DNA of 6,600 nt from an uncultured Actinomyces sp. (GTDB lineage Bacteria; Actinomycetota; Actinomycetes; Actinomycetales; Actinomycetaceae), in NCBI GenBank assembly GCA_937926415.1, contig CALBAF010000477.1, positions 1 through 6,600 on the forward strand, read 5' to 3'. Of the stretch, positions 1-6,237 are shown piece by piece (position 1 is the stretch's first letter; every line of letters starts with the position of its first letter). A program made the position numbers and the translations under genes. The notes beneath the pieces are model-generated. The model saw only the letters and a list, made by a program, of their open reading frames with translations. It did no database searches and was not told where the DNA came from.

Positions 1-1365
1 GGGGGTCGTCGGCTCGGGCGTCGGGGAATCCGACGGCGCCGGCGTGGTGGGCTCCTCGGTGGGAACCGTGCACTCGCTGTCCGTGCCGGTCAGCCAGTTG
101 TGCAGGACGATCGGGGCCAGGACCGGGGAGTTCTCGAGGGTCTCGCCGGTCAGGATGCCGTTGATGTTGAAGGAGAAGCCGGAGTTGGCCGGCATGTGCT
201 CGATCGTGACGGTGATGGTCTTGCCGTCCTCGCTGACCTTGATCTCACCCAGGCCCTCGACGGTGTTCGTGAAGCCGTTGCCCTGGAGCGCGCCGGCGCC
301 GGGGTTGGAGATCGTGTTGATCGCGGAGGCGTCGAACTTCAGGCCCTGAACGGCCTTGATCGTCAGCGTCGCGTTGGTGAGGTCCTTGTGGGTGGCGCCG
401 TAGAGGCGCAGGGTGCGCGAGTCGCCGGCCTTCGGATCGGTGCCGGTGGCGACGAACCAGCCGTCAGCGTTGGCCTCGCCCCACTTGGGCTCCTCGGAAC
501 CCCAGGATCCGGCGTACTTGGAGCGCTCGTTGATGTCGCGCGAGTAGGGGCTCCACACGGTGCGGTCCACGGTCGTGGCCTGGCACTTGGTGAGCTCGGG
601 GGTCTCCGGCGTGGGCAGGTCGCCGCACACCTGGCCGTCGGCCGGGTACTGGGCGCCGACCAGGTTGGCGGACGCGGTCGAGGACTCGGCGCCCTCGGGG
701 AAGGTGCCCGTGAACTGGAAGGCAGTGCCGGTGTTGGCGTCAAGGCCCTTGTTCAACGTGATGGTCCAGATGTTCTTTGCGGCGTCGGTCAGGGTTGCCG
801 TGAAGTCGCCGTCGTTCCACGTGTACTCGGCCTCACGAGGTCCCCACGACTGCATGAAGGCGTTGAGGCCCGCGCTGGTCTCAAGCTTGCCGATGAAGGC
901 GGTGTCGGCCATGTCGTCCGGCAGGTCGACGGTGATCGTCGTGCCGGCGGCCAGCTTGTTCTTCGTGGCCACGGGGAAGCGCCAGTTCTGCATGGAACCG
1001 GCGATCCAGTGGTTGGCCTCGAACATGCCCGGAGCCTTGTAGGTCTCGGAGTTGAAGTTGGTCGAGATCTTCGAGGTGTAGCCGTTGTTCGAACCGGTGG
1101 CGATCTTGTTGACGGAGCCGTCGGAGTTACGGGTAATGTCGGCGGGGTTCACCAGCTCGGGGTGGTGGGCCAGGATGTCCGTGTCGAGGATCGCGGCGGC
1201 GGTCCAGTCGGCGCGGCACGCGGTGGACTTGTCGCCGTTAGCGGTGCTGGGACCCGTGGGCTGGTTCTCGTCGGAGGGCGAGGCCATGGCGGGGCCTGCG
1301 ATCAGGGCGGTCGCGAGCGTGGCGCTCAGAGCGGTTGCGATGGTCAACTTATGCATCGGTTTCAT
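1..1365 (-). CDS. Secreted surface protein with two Cys-bracketed modules and a Thr/Pro stalk (3' end beyond window)
   Basis: The reading frame stays open for 455 codons from ATG at 1365 to base 1 and leaves the window, so the C-terminus is missing. Residues 1-28 form a classical signal peptide: basic MKPMHK, a hydrophobic Ala/Leu/Ile core and AMA before the likely cleavage at 28/29. The mature part is rich in Thr, Asn, Gly and aromatic residues with alternating beta-like stretches. It divides into two modules of about 200 and 170 residues, each opening and closing with a cysteine (C50/C247 and C261/C432). From about residue 436 it becomes a Thr/Pro/Glu/Ser stalk, as in wall-anchored Gram-positive adhesins; an LPXTG anchor is expected off the edge but not seen. 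Start choice: AGGA at 1374-1371 lies 5 nt before this ATG, while the in-frame ATGs at 1377 and 1368 lack a well-placed site. The exact family is not recognised; adhesion is an inference from architecture. Confidence 0.85.
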   Translation of the reverse strand, partial: MKPMHKLTIATALSATLATALIAGPAMASPSDENQPTGPSTANGDKSTACRADWTAAAILDTDILAHHPELVNPADITRNSDGSVNKIATGSNNGYTSKISTNFNSETYKAPGMFEANHWIAGSMQNWRFPVATKNKLAAGTTITVDLPDDMADTAFIGKLETSAGLNAFMQSWGPREAEYTWNDGDFTATLTDAAKNIWTITLNKGLDANTGTAFQFTGTFPEGAESSTASANLVGAQYPADGQVCGDLPTPETPELTKCQATTVDRTVWSPYSRDINERSKYAGSWGSEEPKWGEANADGWFVATGTDPKAGDSRTLRLYGATHKDLTNATLTIKAVQGLKFDASAINTISNPGAGALQGNGFTNTVEGLGEIKVSEDGKTITVTIEHMPANSGFSFNINGILTGETLENSPVLAPIVLHNWLTGTDSECTVPTEEPTTPAPSDSPTPEPTTP

Positions 1366-1369
1366 CATG

Positions 1370-1374
1370 TTCCT
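1370..1374 (-). promoter_or_regulatory. Ribosome binding site deciding the start of the surface-protein gene
   Basis: Read on the minus strand this is AGGAA, 4 nt before the ATG at 1365. Four in-frame ATGs are clustered (1377, 1368, 1365, 1356). The site overlaps the codons after ATG-1377 and is too close to ATG-1368, which favours 1365. The signal peptide is acceptable from any of the first three starts. Confidence 0.5.
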
Positions 1375-1399
1375 CATGTTGAAGGTGATTCACTCTCAA

Positions 1400-1475
1400 G
1401 AATACTGGCCGCGCGGGCTATTGTTGGCCCGGTCAGTATTGGTTACATGAGAACCTTAATCCATGAATACTGACC
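1400..1475. promoter_or_regulatory. Three-box element: AATACTGACC direct and inverted copies (putative operator)
   Basis: The decamer AATACTGACC occurs at 1466-1475 on the plus strand and at 1431-1440 on the minus strand (GGTCAGTATT). A copy with one mismatch, AATACTGGCC, is at 1401-1410 on the plus strand. Box centres are 30 and 35 bp apart, so the first two boxes face each other as an inverted pair and the third repeats the first. The cluster is 25-110 bp upstream of the surface-protein start. The motif was not noticed elsewhere in the window. A regulator-binding element for that gene is the simplest reading; the protein that binds is unknown. No convincing -35/-10 pair was found on the minus strand, although TATTCT and AATACT hexamers inside the boxes could act as -10 elements. 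Confidence 0.45.
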
Positions 1476-1486
1476 ATGTCTCGCGT

Positions 1487-1517
1487 TTGCGAAAAATCAT
1501 TGAGGGGATTTTTGCAA
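1487..1517. repeat. Bulged inverted repeat in the divergent intergenic region
   Basis: The left arm TTGCGAAAAATC (1487-1498) pairs with GATTTTTGCAA (1507-1517). This gives 11 base pairs with one unpaired G at 1491 and an 8-nt ATTGAGGG centre. It sits just beyond the third AATACTGACC box, about 120 bp from the surface gene and 240 bp from glgP. It could be a protein-binding palindrome or an RNA hairpin. It lacks the GC-rich stem of a terminator, and no gene ends nearby. Confidence 0.4.
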
Positions 1518-1539
1518 CTTGCTGCAGGTGGGGGATTGC

Positions 1540-1563
1540 TTGTCGTTTGTAAATGCGCGACAA
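1540..1563. repeat. Short inverted repeat TTGTCG-N12-CGACAA
   Basis: Perfect 6-bp arms at 1540-1545 and 1558-1563 are separated by 12 bp. The element overlaps a weak promoter-like pair on the plus strand (TTGCTT at 1536-1541, 17-bp spacer, GACAAT at 1559-1564). Arms this short can arise by chance, so this is only a candidate operator. Confidence 0.2.
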
Positions 1564-1639
1564 TCTGGGCCTTTGGTCAAGGATTGGAATTGACAGGTGT
1601 ATTCCGTCACGTGCTGGGGGTGGGGTTTCTCCCAGTGCT

Positions 1640-1669
1640 GTGTCAGAGCAGGGAATTGGGCCACATACT
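1640..1669 (+). promoter_or_regulatory. Candidate promoter of glgP
   Basis: GTGTCA (1640-1645) and CATACT (1664-1669) are separated by 18 bp, and each matches the vegetative sigma consensus at four of six positions, including A2 and T6 of the -10. Transcription would begin near 1676, leaving a leader of about 80 nt. The TTGACA at 1590-1595 is a perfect -35 by sequence but has no -10 at a normal distance. The assignment is tentative. Confidence 0.25.
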
Positions 1670-1675
1670 CGCTAC

Positions 1676-1755
1676 CCTCTAGAGGTGAAGCCAGCCCCGA
1701 CCCGGGGAACTCGCCCTCGTGGCGGGCACGGCGCAGTTACACAAAAGGAAATCGT
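1676..1755 (+). promoter_or_regulatory. GC-rich, foldable leader of glgP
   Basis: Several short self-complementary pieces occur in a row: CCTCTAGAGG (1676-1685, a perfect 10-bp palindrome), CCCCG/CGGGG with a 3-nt loop (1695-1707) and CGCC/GGCG (1712-1724). The unstructured A-rich segment with the ribosome site AAAGGAA (1744-1750) follows, 6 nt of spacing (from AGGA) before ATG. The pattern allows a structured 5' leader but matches no riboswitch class that I recognise, and GC-rich DNA forms such pieces by chance. Confidence 0.25.
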
Positions 1756-4122
1756 ATGACGCTGGATCTGACGCAGTCGCTGCCCTCTCATGTGCGCGCG
1801 ACCTCTGGACGCCCCGTTGAAGATTCGACCCTGATGGAAGTGTGGCAGGGGCTCTCCGCCGCAATCGTCGATCAGATCGCCGATAACTGGGCCGCCACCA
1901 CGGAGCGTTACGCCAAGGGCCGTCAGGAACACTACTTCTCCGCCGAGTTCCTCATGGGTCGAGCCCTGCTCAACAACCTGTCGAACCTCGGCCTCGTCGA
2001 GAAGGCTCGCGAAGCCCTCGCCGCCTACGGCCTCGACCTCGGCCAGGTCCTCGAAGAGGAGCCGGACGCTGCCCTCGGTAACGGTGGCCTCGGCCGCCTC
2101 GCCGCCTGCTTCCTGGACTCCTGCGCCACCCTTGACCTGCCCGTGCGTGGCTACGGCATCCTGTACCGCTACGGTCTGTTCAAGCAGCTCTTCGACAACG
2201 GCTTCCAGACCGAGCACCCGGACCCGTGGATGGAGGAGGGCTACCCCTTCGTTACCCGCCGCGAAGAGCGCTCCCGCATCGTCTCCTACGCGGACCTGAC
2301 CGTGCGCGCCGTTCCCTACGACATCGCGATCACCGGCTATGGCACCAAGAACGTGGGCACTCTGCGCCTGTGGAAGGCCGAGCCCATCGAGGAATTCGAC
2401 TACGACGCCTTCAACTCCCAGCGCTTCACCGACGCCATCGTCGACCGTGAGCGCACCATGGACATCTCCCGCGTCCTGTACCCCAACGACACTACGTTCG
2501 AGGGCAAGGTCCTGCGCGTGCGCCAGCAGTACTTCTTCTGCTCCGCCTCCCTGCAGGAAATTGTCGCCAACTACGTGCGTCACCACGGCACCGACCTGAC
2601 CGGCTTCGCCGAGTACAACGCCGTCCAGCTCAACGATACCCACCCGGTCCTCGCCATCCCCGAGCTCATGCGCATCCTCATGGACGAGCATGGCCTCGGC
2701 TGGGAAGAGGCCTGGAAGGTTGTCTCCAAGACCTTCGCCTACACGAACCACACGGTTCTGGCCGAGGCCCTGGAGACCTGGGACATCCACATCTTCGATC
2801 GCCTGTTCCCGCGCATCGCCGAGATTGTCCGCGAGATCGACCGTCGCTTCCGCATCGACATGGCCGAGCGTGGCCTCGACCAGGGCACCATCGACTACAT
2901 GGCCCCGGTCGCCGGCAACACCGTGCGCATGGCCTGGATCGCCTGCTACGCGTCCTACTCCATCAACGGCGTCGCCGCCCTCCACACGGAGATCATCAAG
3001 CGCGACACCCTCAAGGAGTGGCACGCCATCTGGCCCGAGCGCTTCAACAACAAGACCAACGGCGTGACCCCGCGTCGCTGGCTCAAGCAGTGCAACCCCC
3101 GCCTGGCCGCCCTCCTCGACGAGGTCACCGGCTCCGACGCGTGGGTCCGCGACCTCACCGAGCTGTCCAAGTTCACCGAGGCCGGCACCGACGAGGTGCT
3201 CGAGCGCCTGGCTGAGATCAAGCACGCCAACAAGGTTGACTTCGCCGCGTGGGTCAAGGAGCGCGAGGGTGTCGAGATCGATCCTGACGCGATCTTCGAT
3301 GTTCAGATCAAGCGTCTGCACGAGTACAAGCGCCAGCTGCTCAACGCCTTCTACGTCCTGGACCTGTACTTCCGCATGAAGGACGACCCGACGCTGGACA
3401 CCCCCAACCGCGTGTTCATCTTCGGTGCGAAGGCTGCCCCTGGCTACATCCGCGCCAAGGCCATCATCAAGCTCATCAACGCTATCGCGGAGCTGGTGAA
3501 CAACGACGAGGACATCAACGGCCGCATCAAGGTCGTCTTCGTCCACAACTACAACGTCTCGCCCGCCGAGCACATCATCCCCGCCGCCGACGTCTCCGAG
3601 CAGATCTCGATGGCCGGCAAGGAGGCCTCGGGCACGTCCAACATGAAGTTCATGATGAACGGCGCCCTCACCCTGGGCACCCTCGACGGTGCGAACGTCG
3701 AGATTCTCGAGGCCGTGGGTGGCGAGAACGCCTACATCTTCGGCGCGACCGACGATGAGCTGCCTGAGCTGCGTCGCCACTACGATCCTCGTTGGCACTA
3801 CGAGAACGTCCCCGGCCTCAAGCGCGTCATCGACGCCCTGACCGACGGCACGCTCGACGATTCCAACTCCGGCTGGTTCCACGACATCCGCCACTCGATC
3901 CTCGAGGGTGGCTACGACCCGGCCGACGTGTACTACGTCCTGGGTGACTTCGCCGCGTACCGTGAGACCAAGGATCGCATGGCCGCCGATTACCGCGACC
4001 AGAAGGCATGGAACCGCCGCGTGTGGGTGAATATCTCCCGCTCCGGCCGTTTCTCCTCGGATCGCACGATCTCCGACTACGCTCGCGAGGTCTGGCACAT
4101 CGAGGGTGAGCCGATCGACTGA
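1756..4122 (+). CDS. glgP: Glycogen/alpha-glucan phosphorylase (GT35)
   Basis: A cytoplasmic PLP enzyme that cleaves alpha-1,4-glucans with phosphate, releasing glucose 1-phosphate from the non-reducing ends of glycogen or maltodextrin. The 788 residues match the usual bacterial length of about 790-850. Conserved blocks appear in order: FSAEFLMGRALLNNL near residue 61, GNGGLGRLAACFLDS at 108-122, QLNDTHP at 291-297, NNKTNGVTPRRWL at 431-443, VQIKRLHEYKRQLLN at 516-530, FGAKAAPGY near 556, and the PLP site EASGTSNMKFMMNGA, whose lysine is K631. No core block is broken. The start is ATG 1756, preceded by AAAGGAA; the same frame is open upstream to 1597, but that extension lacks a ribosome site and family resemblance. 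It stands alone: the surface gene upstream is divergent and a hairpin follows. The name glgP is used for the family; glycogen versus maltodextrin preference cannot be told from sequence. Confidence 0.97.
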   Translation: MTLDLTQSLPSHVRATSGRPVEDSTLMEVWQGLSAAIVDQIADNWAATTERYAKGRQEHYFSAEFLMGRALLNNLSNLGLVEKAREALAAYGLDLGQVLEEEPDAALGNGGLGRLAACFLDSCATLDLPVRGYGILYRYGLFKQLFDNGFQTEHPDPWMEEGYPFVTRREERSRIVSYADLTVRAVPYDIAITGYGTKNVGTLRLWKAEPIEEFDYDAFNSQRFTDAIVDRERTMDISRVLYPNDTTFEGKVLRVRQQYFFCSASLQEIVANYVRHHGTDLTGFAEYNAVQLNDTHPVLAIPELMRILMDEHGLGWEEAWKVVSKTFAYTNHTVLAEALETWDIHIFDRLFPRIAEIVREIDRRFRIDMAERGLDQGTIDYMAPVAGNTVRMAWIACYASYSINGVAALHTEIIKRDTLKEWHAIWPERFNNKTNGVTPRRWLKQCNPRLAALLDEVTGSDAWVRDLTELSKFTEAGTDEVLERLAEIKHANKVDFAAWVKEREGVEIDPDAIFDVQIKRLHEYKRQLLNAFYVLDLYFRMKDDPTLDTPNRVFIFGAKAAPGYIRAKAIIKLINAIAELVNNDEDINGRIKVVFVHNYNVSPAEHIIPAADVSEQISMAGKEASGTSNMKFMMNGALTLGTLDGANVEILEAVGGENAYIFGATDDELPELRRHYDPRWHYENVPGLKRVIDALTDGTLDDSNSGWFHDIRHSILEGGYDPADVYYVLGDFAAYRETKDRMAADYRDQKAWNRRVWVNISRSGRFSSDRTISDYAREVWHIEGEPID

Positions 4123-4137
4123 CGCATTTGCGTAGGA

Positions 4138-4172
4138 GAGGCCCGGAACCGCATGGTTCCGGGCCTCCCTTG
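4138..4172 (+). terminator. Hairpin terminator after glgP
   Basis: A perfect 13-bp stem, GAGGCCCGGAACC (4138-4150) with GGTTCCGGGCCTC (4155-4167), closes a 4-nt GCAT loop 15 nt after the glgP stop. The tail CCTTG is poor in T, which is common in high-GC actinobacteria. It separates glgP from the regulator cassette. A small ACGCA/TGCGT palindrome (4122-4133) overlaps the last base of the stop codon. Confidence 0.8.
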
Positions 4173-4224
4173 CTGTGTGGGGGTGTGTCGTTGTATCGGT
4201 CTGTGAGCCAACTGTATTAGTGGG

Positions 4225-4253
4225 TTGACACCGTTGGATATCTGTGTCATTGT
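4225..4253 (+). promoter_or_regulatory. Promoter of the GntR-ABC operon
   Basis: A perfect -35 TTGACA (4225-4230) is followed by 17 bp and CATTGT (4248-4253), which keeps A2, T3 and T6 of the -10 consensus. The predicted start, near 4260, falls inside the palindrome at 4250-4271, a geometry suited to repression. The -10 is imperfect, so its exact position is uncertain. Confidence 0.45.
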
Positions 4254-4271
4254 ATTAGTGTATTAATACAA
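4250..4271. promoter_or_regulatory. Operator palindrome of the YtrA-type regulator
   Basis: TTGTATTA (4250-4257) and TAATACAA (4264-4271) form a perfect inverted repeat with a 6-bp GTGTAT spacer. It covers the -10 and probable transcription start of the operon and ends 21 bp before the regulator's ATG. Further half-sites lie upstream: TGTATTAGTG at 4213-4222 repeats 4251-4260 exactly, and TTGTAT is at 4191-4196. GntR regulators of the YtrA type bind such AT-rich palindromes at their own promoters, so autoregulation is a strong inference. Confidence 0.7.
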
Positions 4272-4292
4272 CAAGACAGGAGGGATGTATCA

Positions 4293-4655
4293 ATGCGCTT
4301 TGATGACACCCGCCCCATCTGGATCCAGCTGGCCGACAGCTTCCGCGCGCGCATCACCGATGGCACGTGGAAGCCCGGCCAAAAGATCCCCTCCGTCCGC
4401 GACCTCGCCATCGAGGCCGGCACCAACCCCAACACCGTCCAGCGAGCCCTCGCTGCCCTCGACGACGAAGGCCTCACCGTCTCCAAACGGACGGCCGGAC
4501 GATTCGTCGCCACCGACGACTCCGCGATCAGCGCCCTCCGCGAGGAGGATGCACGCGCGGCAGCAGACACCTTTATCCGCGCCTGCCGAGCCCTCGGCGT
4601 CGATGTTGAAGGCGCCCACGGCCTCGTCGATGAACGCTGGAATGCGGACCTGTAA
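4293..4655 (+). CDS. GntR-family transcriptional regulator, YtrA subfamily
   Basis: A 120-residue DNA-binding protein. Residues 9-73 form the GntR winged helix-turn-helix: IWIQLADSFRARI helix, the turn KPGQKIPSVRDLA (28-39), recognition region AGTNPNTVQRALAALDDEGL (42-61) and the wing TVSKRTAGRFVA. Only about 45 residues follow, predicted helical (ALREEDARAAADTFIRACRA), too few for the FadR, HutC or MocR effector domains. This is the hallmark of the YtrA subfamily, in which the short tail dimerises the protein. The start is ATG 4293, 8 nt after AGGAGG (4278-4283); an out-of-frame ATG at 4285 is too close. It is the first gene of the operon and lies directly behind a palindrome it probably binds, so it is likely an autorepressor of the ABC genes. 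The inducer is unknown. Confidence 0.93.
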   Translation: MRFDDTRPIWIQLADSFRARITDGTWKPGQKIPSVRDLAIEAGTNPNTVQRALAALDDEGLTVSKRTAGRFVATDDSAISALREEDARAAADTFIRACRALGVDVEGAHGLVDERWNADL

Positions 4656-4674
4656 ACCAGGAGGAAATATTCTC

Positions 4675-5403
4675 ATGACCACCCACCCCACAGGCGCGAG
4701 CGCGGCTGGCCCCGGCCTCGTCCAGGTCACCGGCCTGACGAAGAGCTACCGCTCGACCCCCGCGCTGCGCGACTACAACCTGAACCTCGAGTCTGGCCAC
4801 ATCGTCGGCCTCATGGGTCCCAACGGCTGCGGCAAGACCACGCTGCTCAAGATCCTCGCCGGAGTCCTCTCCGACTACGAGGGCACCGTGTCCATTGACG
4901 GGCACGCGCCCGGCGTCGCCACCAAGGAGATTGTCTCCTACCTGCCCGACGCCGACTTCCTGAACCCCGAGTGGACGGCGGCGGACGCGATCCGCATCTA
5001 CTCCACGTTCTTCGCCGACTTCGACGCCGACAAGGCCGCCTCGATGATCGACTTCTTCGGACTGCCCACCGACCGATGCCTCGGCGAGATGAGCAAGGGC
5101 ATGGGGGAGAAACTCCAGATCAGCCTCGTCATGTCCCGGCGCGCCCGCGTGTTCCTGCTCGACGAACCCATCAGCGGCGTCGACCCCGCCACACGCGACG
5201 TCATCCTCGACGGCATCCTGCGCGAGTTCGACCCCTCATCCCTGCTCATCATGTCCACTCACCTCATTACCGACATCGAACACTTCGTCGACTACGCGCT
5301 CTTCATGCAGGATGGACAGGTCCTCCTGCAGGGTGACGCCGACGACCTGCGCGCCTCCCACGGCGATTCCCTCGACGCCATCTTCCGGAAGGAGTACCGC
5401 TGA
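4675..5403 (+). CDS. ABC transporter ATP-binding protein (YtrB-like)
   Basis: A 242-residue cytoplasmic ATPase subunit that energises the membrane protein encoded next. Walker A is GPNGCGKTT at 48-56 (K54), the signature region is LGEMSKGMGEK around 136-146, Walker B is VFLLDEP at 159-165 with catalytic E164, the D-loop is SGVD at 167-170, and the switch histidine is H196 in STHL. The signature is SKGMG rather than the textbook LSGGQ, and the Q-loop position reads SYLPDADF, with Asp where Gln or Glu is usual; from memory, related GntR-linked ATPases share both traits. The start is ATG 4675, 10 nt after AGGAGG (4659-4664) and 19 nt after the regulator stop. The same frame is open back to 4285, but that stretch is the regulator gene read out of frame. 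Its stop overlaps the permease start. Export of a toxic compound or envelope-stress protection is typical of such cassettes; the substrate here is unknown. Confidence 0.95.
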   Translation: MTTHPTGASAAGPGLVQVTGLTKSYRSTPALRDYNLNLESGHIVGLMGPNGCGKTTLLKILAGVLSDYEGTVSIDGHAPGVATKEIVSYLPDADFLNPEWTAADAIRIYSTFFADFDADKAASMIDFFGLPTDRCLGEMSKGMGEKLQISLVMSRRARVFLLDEPISGVDPATRDVILDGILREFDPSSLLIMSTHLITDIEHFVDYALFMQDGQVLLQGDADDLRASHGDSLDAIFRKEYR

Positions 5404-6215
5404 TGTTCACCAAGCTACTTGCCTACGAGATTCGGTCGCGTTACCGCGCGGACGCGCGCTCCTTCGGGGCGTTCATCGTCACCATCGCCGTCGCGTCGGG
5501 AATCGTCGCCGCGGGGCTGCCTAGCCTCAGTGGTTTCACCGAAGTATTCACCTACATCCTGTGTGCCCTCACGCCGGTGGCCTGTGCGATCGCGGCGATG
5601 GCCGACTACTGGAAGACCCTGTACGGGCAGCGCGGATACTTCACGATGAGCCTGCCGGTCTCCGGAAAGGTCATCTTCTGGGCTAAGAACACGCGCATCA
5701 TGATCGAGTGTCTCCTTGCCCTCGCCCTGGCCGTCGGCGGAATCCTTGCCGTCGCTTCGGCTGCCGCGTGGAGCGACGGTATTAGCCTCGCTGAGTACAC
5801 GGCCGACATGCGTTCGCAACTCGCGATTTTTTCGCCATCGGTGCAGGTGATCCTGATCCTGTCACTGCTCATTGCGTGCGCCGCCATGATTGTTCAGGTC
5901 TGCGCGGTCATGACTCTCGCCGCCGAAGGACGCTTTAACCACATGGGCTTCGGTGCAGTGGCTATCGGACTGGTCCTGCTCTACATCATCAATCAGATTT
6001 TGAGCGGGGTTGGAACATTCTTCCTGCCCTTTTCGATCACCCCAGACGGCCATTTCAGTACCGAGAGCATGTGGAGCTCCTATCGCGCGGCTTTGGAAAC
6101 CGATGCAGAGCCGACTGTTTGGGGAATGGGAGCCTGTATTGTGATTCCCCTCTTCGCGCTCTTGTTGGCAGCATGGGCCTCTCGCTCGATCGAGAAGCAC
6201 ACGTCCTTGCGCTGA
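5403..6215 (+). CDS. ABC-2-like permease of the YtrA-type cassette
   Basis: A 270-residue membrane protein, the transmembrane partner of the preceding ATPase. Six hydrophobic helices can be drawn at about 21-39, 48-67, 100-120, 147-172, 182-208 and 239-260. After helix 2 comes a cytoplasmic loop, YGQRGYFTMSLPVSGKVIFW (74-93), of the type seen in ABC-2-like permeases (aromatic/Gly, then T-x-S/T-LPVS), with basic residues at the N-terminus and between helices. Outer segments near 122-146 and 209-238 are polar. Its ATG overlaps the ATPase stop by one base (TGATG), with AAGGAG at 5389-5394 placed 8 nt upstream, so the two are translationally coupled. As the only permease in the cassette it would act as a homodimer, inferred from ABC stoichiometry. 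Third-position GC falls visibly in the second half, consistent with a fast-evolving membrane gene. The substrate is unknown. Confidence 0.85.
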   Translation: MFTKLLAYEIRSRYRADARSFGAFIVTIAVASGIVAAGLPSLSGFTEVFTYILCALTPVACAIAAMADYWKTLYGQRGYFTMSLPVSGKVIFWAKNTRIMIECLLALALAVGGILAVASAAAWSDGISLAEYTADMRSQLAIFSPSVQVILILSLLIACAAMIVQVCAVMTLAAEGRFNHMGFGAVAIGLVLLYIINQILSGVGTFFLPFSITPDGHFSTESMWSSYRAALETDAEPTVWGMGACIVIPLFALLLAAWASRSIEKHTSLR

Positions 6216-6237
6216 GCGTATGACCCGCTGAGCGCCA

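Noticed and set aside
1385..1393. GTGATTCAC palindrome as a CRP/GlxR-type site
   Set aside because: The half-sites are separated by 1 bp instead of the 6 bp that family needs, and the element is too short.
100..1473. 457-codon open frame on the plus strand, antisense to the surface gene
   Set aside because: The translation is Gly/Val/Arg low-complexity without a ribosome site. The opposite strand encodes a signal peptide, structured modules and a stalk, so this is a shadow.
1590..1618. TTGACA at 1590-1595 as a glgP promoter
   Set aside because: No -10-like hexamer lies 16-19 bp downstream, where the sequence is G-rich (GCTGGG).
1476..1682. Possible 68-residue protein in the intergenic region, with another frame at 1553-1759
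   Set aside because: Neither has a ribosome site, codon use is unlike the neighbours, and they overlap inverted repeats and the likely glgP promoter and leader.
1597..1755. N-terminal extension of glgP by 53 codons
   Set aside because: There is no ribosome site at 1597, the extra residues have no family resemblance, and ATG 1756 has a well-placed AAAGGAA and gives a normal family length.
1672..4098. 808-codon open frame on the minus strand, antisense to glgP
   Set aside because: It is a by-product of strongly GC-biased third positions in glgP. Its translation is low-complexity Val/Gly/Asp/Glu with no recognisable domain, whereas the plus strand carries every phosphorylase motif.
4285..4674. 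Extension of the ABC ATPase back to ATG 4285
   Set aside because: This stretch is the GntR gene read in another frame. The ATPase has its own AGGAGG and ATG at 4675 and starts at the expected place relative to Walker A.
6210..6234. Direct repeat CGCTGAGCG around the permease stop
   Set aside because: Only 9 bp repeated once in GC-rich DNA, with no flanking mobile-element signature; chance is likely.
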